Source: Trichodesmium sp. jk18x7bins.61 (lineage in GTDB: Bacteria > Cyanobacteriota > Cyanobacteriia > Cyanobacteriales > Microcoleaceae). Taken from it: a DNA stretch of 5,187 bases. The stretch spans positions 1 through 5,187 of the forward strand of contig JAJEAQ010000717.1 in the NCBI GenBank assembly GCA_022822685.1, given 5' to 3'. Under the pieces are notes generated by a model. That model saw nothing but the letters and a program-made list of their open reading frames with translations. It searched no databases and was not told the origin of the DNA. Made by a program: the position numbers and the translations under genes. The stretch's first letter is position 1, and each line of letters starts with the position of its first letter. Positions 1 through 3,900 of the stretch are shown here, piece by piece.

Positions 1-132
1 TCCCTGTATCCTCTGTGAATTTGAGGGGAGGCGACAAATTGACGACGGCAATCAACACAAATGTGGCGCGTGTTTCCCACGTCTGTTGCCATTCTTACGG
101 ATCTTCTTGGACTGGCAGTGTGGACATTCCAT
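1..132 (-). pseudogene. IS1-family-like transposase, N-terminal zinc-ribbon fragment, frameshifted, continues off the left edge
   Basis: Read on the minus strand from the ATG at 132-130, the product begins MECPHCQSKKIRKNGNRRGK and then hits a TGA at 54-52. Shifting frame near 66-72 restores a second half reading HICVDCRRQFVASPQIHRGY down to base 6. The two CxxC pairs (CPHC and CVDC) about 20 residues apart, the basic RKNG..RRGK stretch and the RRQF..RGY tail match the N-terminal zinc ribbon of IS1 InsA-type transposases, including single-ORF versions common in cyanobacteria. Removing the C at position 70 (plus-strand G) would turn the junction into Gln-Arg and rejoin the frames, so a one-base insertion is the likely lesion. 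The helix-turn-helix and DDE catalytic parts would lie left of base 1 and cannot be assessed. The family call rests on pattern recognition of the zinc ribbon. A sequencing error could also explain the shift. Confidence 0.78.
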
Positions 133-200
133 CTAATTTCCTCCTTTTACTTCCTGTTGGACTCCTAGGAGACAATTCATCCCTAAAATATGAACGCCCA
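133..200. other. Leader or left end of the insertion sequence; junction with the RTX gene not located
   Basis: Between the transposase ATG and the first recognisable RTX residues lie 68 bases that should contain the transposase leader and the end of the insertion sequence. A 10-bp perfect palindrome (CTCCTAGGAG, 162-171) and a weak 5-bp inverted pair (176-180 with 190-194) are visible. No terminal inverted repeat can be named, because the other end of the element is outside the window. No convincing sigma70 promoter was seen. Confidence 0.4.
140..145 (-). promoter_or_regulatory. Shine-Dalgarno of the transposase fragment
   Basis: Minus strand AGGAGG followed by a 7-nt spacer and the ATG at 132-130. 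This near-ideal site fixes the transposase start and shows that the real coding signal here is on the minus strand, although a plus-strand frame is also open. Confidence 0.8.
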
Positions 201-236
201 ATGGAGATAGATGATAGCTCAAACCAAATTAAAGGT

Positions 237-421
237 TTAGCAGGCGATGATAACCTGTTTGGAGGGAATGGCGATGACAGTATTGGTGGTGGAGAAGGTG
301 ACGATTTTATGGCGAAGTAGGTAATGATCACATAACTGGATGGGTAGGTGAGGATATACTTAACGGTGGTAGTGGTAACAATATTATTCAAGAGGGAGAA
401 GGCAGCGATACCTTAATCGGA
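237..421 (+). repeat. Seven RTX nonapeptide repeats (27-bp period)
   Basis: Units with the GGxGxDxLx pattern: LAGDDNLFG, GNGDDSIGG, GEGDDF-YG, EVGNDHITG, WVGEDILNG, GSGNNIIQE and GEGSDTLIG. Each pair of turns would form half of a calcium-binding parallel beta roll. The sixth unit has lost its aspartate (GSGNN) and the fourth and fifth have lost a glycine, so binding may be weak. The third unit is one residue short exactly where the reading frame breaks. Confidence 0.85.
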
Positions 422-578
422 GTTGCTCCAAGTTCTGCTCAACCAGGCAATAATGAGATTGATACCTTGCGAGGTGGTGCGGGTACAGATTTATTTATCT
501 TAGGTGATGGTCAGGTTTACTATGATGGTAGTGGTGACGCAGACTACGCTATCATTAGTACTTTCAATAGTGCTGAAG

Positions 579-586
579 GCGATCGC
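579..586. other. HIP1 octamer GCGATCGC
   Basis: The palindromic octamer that is strongly over-represented in many cyanobacterial genomes. Two further copies lie at 1303-1310 and 3313-3320. Three in 5.2 kb is far above chance for an 8-mer and is the main compositional evidence for a cyanobacterial host. Confidence 0.85.
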
Positions 587-832
587 ATTCAACTGTATGG
601 TTTTAAAAATGAATATAATCTACAGGAAAATGTTTCTGGATTACCTGAAGGAACAGCTATCTACCATAATGGTACTGAACTTGTTGGTATAGTTGAAAAT
701 GTCAATGGTATGAACTTGAATAGCAGTGAGTTCTCTTTTGTATAGTCTGTAGTTCGTTCGTAGTTTGGCTTTAGGCTCCTAATTAAAATGGGGCTAATAT
801 CATGTCCGGTTGAACACGTATAAATAAATAAA

Positions 833-853
833 GTAGTCAGTAGTCAGTAGTTA
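833..853. repeat. Heptamer tandem repeat GTAGTCA, three copies
   Basis: GTAGTCA at 833-839 and 840-846, then GTAGTTA at 847-853. Short tandem heptamers of this type (STRR-like) are typical of intergenic DNA in filamentous and colonial cyanobacteria and vary in copy number by slippage. Confidence 0.85.
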
Positions 854-865
854 AGAGGGAGGGAT

Positions 866-917
866 AAATTATAGGCTAAGGGTGGTGTTTCTCCCCTAAT
901 TATCAATCCTATAATTT
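866..917. other. Internal inverted repeat or stem-loop of the MITE-like element
   Basis: AAATTATAGG (866-875) pairs perfectly with CCTATAATTT (908-917) around a 32-base loop. The stem is AT-rich and has no following T tract on the relevant strand, so it does not look like a strong Rho-independent terminator. It more likely belongs to the fold of the mobile element. Confidence 0.6.
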
Positions 918-956
918 TATTGATCACTAATTACCCGGACATGATATAAAGCTCAA

Positions 957-3900
957 CTATAAACTATTCCTTAAACTCTCCAAAATTTCATAATTAAACG
1001 GATTTTCTCCAGCCTGAAGAACTTTTATCCATTCTTGCCGTTGTGCTTTCTTCTCCTGATCATCAGTCCATTCTACATATACCTGAAAGTCTTCTATTGC
1101 CCCTTGAATATCCCCTGTCAATGCCCTAGCAAGTCCACGAAGATCAAGAAGACTAATATCATCAGGGTTAAGGGCAATAGCTTTTTCACAGGCAAACAGA
1201 ACATCAGCAGCTTGTTGATAAAGGCTACCATACCAACAAAGTGTCTTCCAATGACTAGCAGAAATTTGAGTGGGTTGGATTTTTTCTGCTTCTTTGTAGG
1301 AAGCGATCGCTTCTTTAACTTTACCCTCTCTAACAAGCTCACTCCCTTGAACTAATAAAGCATTTGCTGCATCTACTGCCTGATATTTGGCTTGGGCTTC
1401 TGGGTAGATATTTTGTTTAGTAGGGATGAATGCCATCTTGTCTAGAATTATTGCTTTTTCATACCTTTCTACTGCTTGCTCGATTTTTCCTTCTCTTGCT
1501 AGTTTAGTACCTTCCTCTATGAGCTTTTCTACATCAGATAATGATTGTGCCCAGACTTTGAGATTGGGGTTGAGGTTAAAATCTGGATTCCATTTAATTG
1601 CTTTCTCAAATACAGTAACTGCTTTGTTAACTTCATGTTCTCTTGCTAGTTTTTCTCCCTCAATCACCCAACTACGAGCAGCTACTTTCATGCGTTCGGA
1701 AGTTTGGCAGATTTTAAGTTCTTCTAACTCAGAAGGATAGGTAATTAGATAGTCATTTAGCAAATTGCAACCATGTTTAGTTAAATCTTCTACCTGCAAA
1801 TCTGTCCATAATTTCACCGTATTGTCAGCACTAGCAGAAGCAATAGTTTGACCATCTGGACTAAAAGCTACATCCCAGACTGCATTTTCATGGCCAACCA
1901 GACTCTGCAACAATAGCCCCTGACGACTCCATAATTTCACCGTATTGTCAGCACTAGCAGAAGCAATAGTTTGACCATCTGGGCTGAAAGTCACACCCCA
2001 CACAGAATTCCCATGCCCTACAAGTGTATGCAATAATTGCCCTTGGCGATTCCATAATTTCACCGTATTGTCAGCACTAGCAGAAGCAATTATCTCTCCA
2101 TCCGGGCTAAAAACTACACCCCAGACCGAATTTTCATGCCCAACAAGAGTCTGTAACAATTGCCCTTGGCGATTCCACAATTTCACTGTTTGGTCAATAC
2201 CTACAGAAGCGATCATCTCTCCATCTGGGCTAAAAGCCACATCCATCACCCCATCCTGATGCCCATCCAAAGTCTGCAACAATTCCCCCTGGAGATTCCA
2301 CAACTTCACCGTATTGTCACCACTACCAGAAGCGATCGTCTCTCCATCGGGGCTAAAAGCCACACCCCTAACAGAGTTTGCATGATCAACTAGAGTCTGC
2401 AATAACTGCCCTTGGCGACTCCACAATCTCACTGTTTGGTCAATACCCACAGAAGCAATCGTCTCTCCATCGGGGCTAAAAGCCACATCCCAAACCGAAT
2501 CTTGATGCCCCACGAGAGTATGCAACAATTGCCCCTGGCGATTCCACAATTTAACTGTCTTGTCATTACTAGCAGAAGCAATTATCTCTCCATCGGGGCT
2601 AAAAGTCACATCCCAGACTGAACTTCCATCCTCTAGGGAACTTTGTAACAATTGCCCCTGGCGATTCCACAATTTAACTGTCTTGTCATTACTAGCAGAA
2701 GCAATTATCTCTCCATCGGGGCTAAAAGCTAAATCTATGATCCAATTTTCAGGCCCATCAAAAGTCTGCAATAATTGCCCCTGGAGATTCCACAATTTCA
2801 CCGTTTGGTCGCTACTACCAGAAGTGATCGTTTTTCCATCGGGACTAAAAACTACATCTATGACTCGAGCCTCATGCTCCATAGTCTGTAACAATTGCCC
2901 TTGGCGATTCCATAATTTCACCGTTTGGTCACGACTGGCAGAAGCGATTATCTCTCCATCCGGGCTAAAAGCTACATCCCACACCCAATCTTGATGCCCT
3001 CGGAGAGTCTGCAACAATTGCCCTTGGCGGTTCCACAATTTCACCGTATTGTCAGCACTAGCAGAAGCGATCGTCTTTCCATCGGAGCTAAAAGTTACAT
3101 CTATGACTCTATCCTGATGCCCCACGAGATTCTGCAACAACTGCCCCTGGCGATTCCACAATTTCACCGTATTGTCAGCACTAGCAAAAGCAATCGTCTC
3201 TCCATCGGAGCTAAAAGTTACATCTATGACTCCAGCTTCATGCCCTCGAAGAGTATGCAACAATTGCCCTTGGCGGTTCCACAATTTCACTGTTTGATCT
3301 GCACTGGCAGAAGCGATCGCCTCACCATCCGGGCTAAAGGCAATACTCCAAAGTAAATTCTCATGCCTTTGCAGACGGTTAACCTCGAAAAACTCATTTT
3401 TGTTACTTCTGTAAACTGCTACTCCTAGAGCAGTTGTCACCGCGCTTGCTTCGCCAGTTGCTTCAAATTTACTATCCAGGAGTTTTTGCCTGGCTTTCAT
3501 GGCCATGATTAGCCCATCTAATTTTTCACCAGACTTAGACAGGGAGCTAGCCTGATTTGCTTGAGCAATAATAGTCTGTCTTTGTGCCCTTCTACTTTCC
3601 GTTTTTGCCTGCCAGCCAAAAATTGTCAATACTGTCATCACTAAGCCAGTAGCAACCGCACCCCTAAGCACCCGCTTCTGCAATTGCTGTCGTTTTTCCC
3701 TTTCTTGTTTCAACTCTTCTAGTATCTCTAATCGTCTCTTTTGCCGAATTAATCCCACTAAATAATCATGTACTAATTGGTAGCGTTCTGATGGCATTCC
3801 TGGTAATAACAAAACTAAGCCTGAATCCACAAAAATCTTTAACACCCATTCTAGATTTTCTACATTAGACTTAATTTCTCTCCCTAACTCACCCTGAGTT

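Larger units (their letters stand above)
201..745 (+). pseudogene. RTX (hemolysin-type calcium-binding) repeat protein, C-terminal remnant with a frameshift
   Basis: Frame 3 encodes RTX nonapeptides (GLAGDDNLFGGNGDD...) until GDDF, then reaches a TAG at 318-320. Frame 2 continues from base 308 as YGEVGNDHITGWVGEDILNG and stays open to the TAG at 743-745. The repeats are followed by a GGAGTDLFILGDG turn and a C-terminal module with DYAIISTFN, GDRIQLYGF, GTAIYH, LVGIVENVNGMNL and a terminal FSFV, an ending I recognise from many cyanobacterial RTX proteins. Such proteins are usually large, secreted by type I systems, and fold on binding calcium outside the cell. Only about 180 residues remain. 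The 5' part is missing and the sequence abuts an insertion-sequence fragment. The ATG at 201 has no ribosome binding site and is used only as a left limit. A frameshift caused by sequencing is possible, but missing 5' coding would still leave a remnant. Confidence 0.8.
797..947. mobile_element. MITE-like element, 151 bp, with 13-bp perfect terminal inverted repeats
   Basis: The left end ATATCATGTCCGG (797-809) is exactly complementary to the right end CCGGACATGATAT (935-947), and similarity continues loosely inward (15 of 17 positions match). The interior has no credible ORF but holds a heptamer tandem repeat (833-853) and a 10-bp inverted repeat (866-875 with 908-917). A TA dinucleotide lies at both outer ends (798-799 and 945-946), which would fit the TA duplication of IS630/Tc1-type elements, but a dinucleotide is weak evidence. 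The element occupies most of the gap between the converging RTX remnant and the NTPase gene. An alternative is a transcribed hairpin serving both genes, but inverted repeats about 125 bases apart are longer-range than a normal terminator. Confidence 0.65.
1797..3365 (-). repeat. Array of 13 WD40 repeats (123-bp unit) with high internal conservation
   Basis: Thirteen units start at residues 503, 544, 585, 626, 666, 707, 748, 789, 830, 871, 912, 953 and 994. All are 41 residues except unit 4 (40) and the last, which ends after LW. In unit numbering, F10, S11, D13, G14, I17, D23, T25, V26, L28 and W29 are invariant; P12 is Ser in units 2 and 3. The usual His1 is Pro707 in unit 6 and Asp748 in unit 7. 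Most variation sits at positions 2-4, 6, 7, 16, 22, 24 and 40. WD40 blades form beta propellers that bind proteins or other ligands; in STAND proteins they are the sensor. The N-terminal FFEVNRLQRH can supply the outer strand that closes the ring. Thirteen is not a multiple of seven, so two propellers of seven and six blades, or a degenerate blade, are possible. Confidence 0.95.

Noticed and set aside
15..200. Plus-strand open frame upstream of the RTX repeats as real RTX coding
   Set aside because: It is antisense to a clear zinc-ribbon transposase start with a ribosome binding site; its residues show no RTX or signal-peptide character.
95..391. Minus-strand ORF of 98 codons opposite the RTX repeats
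   Set aside because: Low-complexity Ser/Pro-rich shadow of the glycine- and aspartate-rich RTX repeats; no ribosome binding site and wrong frame for the transposase.
866..917. Bidirectional Rho-independent terminator between the converging genes
   Set aside because: The stem is AT-rich with a 32-base loop and has no adjacent U tract; it fits better as part of the mobile element.
1035..1740. Small ORFs on either strand within the TPR region
   Set aside because: They lie wholly inside the long minus-strand frame, with no coding signature or initiation signal of their own.
2068..3356. Several overlapping plus-strand ORFs with internal repeats
   Set aside because: The 123-bp WD40 period is a multiple of three, so antisense frames free of stops in one unit are free in many. 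The products repeat with the WD40 period and have no start signals.
1797..3365. CRISPR array or satellite DNA
   Set aside because: The 123-bp tandem period encodes WD40 blades in a single open frame; there is no short conserved repeat separated by unique spacers.
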